DNA of 64,000 nt from Okeania sp. SIO2B3 (GTDB lineage Bacteria > Cyanobacteriota > Cyanobacteriia > Cyanobacteriales > Microcoleaceae), in assembly GCF_010672525.1 (NCBI RefSeq), contig NZ_JAAHGH010000010.1:62001-126000 (forward strand), written 5' to 3'. The position numbers and the translations under genes were made by a program. The notes under the pieces are model-generated. The model searched no databases and was not told where the DNA came from. It saw nothing but the letters and a program-made list of their open reading frames with translations. Below are positions 63,195 through 64,000 of this stretch, piece by piece. The first letter of the stretch is position 1. Every line of letters starts with the position of its first letter.

Positions 63195-64000
63195 TTAAAC
63201 CATTTTTACTGATTTTAAACCATTTTTACTGAGAAACTCTTGATTGTAAATTTTGGATAGGTATTTAATTCCACTATCACAGAGAACTGTAACTACTACC
63301 TGTTTTCGATCTAAACGATTTGCAATAAGTTTGGCAGCAAAAACGTTAAGGCCACTACTGCCACCAACAAGTAAACCCTCTTCCTTAGCTAGTTGATGAC
63401 AAGTAGAAATTGCTTCTTCATCTGAAATTTTTACAACTTCATCAATCACAGAAAAATCCAGGCATTTTGTCGGCGCAGATTTTCCAGCTCCCTCAATAAT
63501 TGAGAATTCACTAAGACTTGAATTTAAGCTTAAATCATTTTTGGAATTACTATAATTGCTATAGTAGTAGGCATAAATATTTGAGTTTACGGGGTCTGCC
63601 AATATAACTTTAACTTTTGGATTACACTCTTTGAGAAAGCTTCCTGTACCTGATATACATCCAAAGGTAGAACCAGTCATCACAAAGTGAGTAATTTCTC
63701 CATTTGTTTGTTTCCAGATTTCTGGTCCTAAAGTTTGATAATATGCCTCTGGATTATAGATATTGTTGTATTGATTAACATCAAAGTATCCATTTTCTTT
63801 GGCGTAGTTTTCCCCATAACTCATATAGGTATCTTGAGTAACTACAATCAAATCTGCATTAAGAGCTTTTATATGATTTTGTTTTTCTATACTGCATTTG
63901 TTTGATGTAACAATAACAACATGATAGCCTCTAATCTTACCTAGCATGGCAAAACTGCAACCTGTATTACCACTAGAAGAACAGACGATAACATCCCCTC
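63195..64000 (-). CDS. PLP-dependent cysteine-synthase-like enzyme (partial, runs off the right edge)
   Basis: The 3' part of a fold-type II PLP enzyme of the cysteine synthase/cystathionine beta-synthase family. The frame is open through the window edge. The SSGNTG phosphate/substrate loop is at the extreme right (VCSSSGNTGCSFAML). The glycine-rich PLP-phosphate loop, normally GTGGT, appears as GCISGTGSF. GGSSGLN follows further on, and the C-terminal Ser/Cys position is in LCDSGIKYLS, as in the family. The catalytic Lys lies beyond the window. The absence of a clean GTGGT and the inserted Ser/Asn-rich stretch (YYSNYSNSKNDLSL) suggest a diverged member, perhaps of a biosynthetic cluster rather than housekeeping CysK. 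Confidence 0.82.
   Translation of the reverse strand, partial: GDVIVCSSSGNTGCSFAMLGKIRGYHVVIVTSNKCSIEKQNHIKALNADLIVVTQDTYMSYGENYAKENGYFDVNQYNNIYNPEAYYQTLGPEIWKQTNGEITHFVMTGSTFGCISGTGSFLKECNPKVKVILADPVNSNIYAYYYSNYSNSKNDLSLNSSLSEFSIIEGAGKSAPTKCLDFSVIDEVVKISDEEAISTCHQLAKEEGLLVGGSSGLNVFAAKLIANRLDRKQVVVTVLCDSGIKYLSKIYNQEFLSKNGLKSVKMV

Noticed and set aside
1-64000. tRNA, rRNA or riboswitch genes
   Set aside because: Reading both strands by eye gave no convincing T-loop/acceptor pairing or riboswitch core; a covariance-model scan would be needed to exclude small RNAs.

Overview
The window looks like the chromosome of a filamentous marine cyanobacterium of the Oscillatoriales type (Trichodesmium, Okeania and Moorea are the style of genome meant). 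The evidence is AT-rich DNA, scattered HIP1 octamers (GCGATCGC), long gene-poor spacers full of heptamer repeats and short palindromic elements, many toxin-antitoxin and Uma2 genes, pentapeptide-repeat proteins and giant calcium-binding-repeat exoproteins. The genus is inferred from style, not proven.

Layout. 0-9.5 kb: housekeeping genes (thioredoxin, FabG-type reductase, an AstE-like deacylase, a GT39-type membrane glycosyltransferase, 6-phosphofructokinase) plus a GmrSD-like DUF262/HNH protein. 9.7-14.6 kb: a dense toxin-antitoxin and defence cluster with a Panacea (DUF4065) antitoxin and candidate partner, an ApeA-like HEPN protein overlapping a PIN nuclease, a RelE-like pair, an orphan HTH antitoxin and a Uma2 nuclease. 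14.7-23.6 kb: an alpha-2-macroglobulin lipoprotein that has lost its thioester, a 77-bp array of palindromes upstream of it, and a two-gene STAND-type ATPase/TPR operon. 24.3-34.8 kb: a secreted phytase-like RTX protein, a 2OG-Fe(II) oxygenase, a glycosyltransferase and a DUF2157/GDYXXLXY membrane pair.

35.9-53.1 kb is the most unusual part. A reading frame of about 3000 codons, broken once by an in-frame TAA, encodes two N-terminal RTX-type modules, five Ig-like repeats, a propeller-like region, an esterase-like domain with a visible Ser/Asp/His set, and a C-terminal DNA/RNA non-specific endonuclease. Two further 5'-truncated copies of its 3' end follow. After every copy lie one or two pentapeptide-repeat genes on the opposite strand, separated from the nuclease by a hairpin. 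An IS630-family element sits at the broken junction of copy 2. The pattern resembles a polymorphic-toxin locus: a full toxin, displaced C-terminal modules and adjacent candidate immunity genes. The pentapeptide proteins are proposed, not shown, to be the immunity or DNA-mimic partners.

53.1-64 kb: an integrase remnant, a VOC protein, RodA, MutS2, an SDR, a CNNM/CBS membrane protein, an EamA transporter and a cysteine-synthase-like gene running off the right edge. At least three families of short non-coding mobile repeats (called here A, B and C) are scattered through the spacers. In one case B has inserted inside A with a clean 4-bp target duplication.
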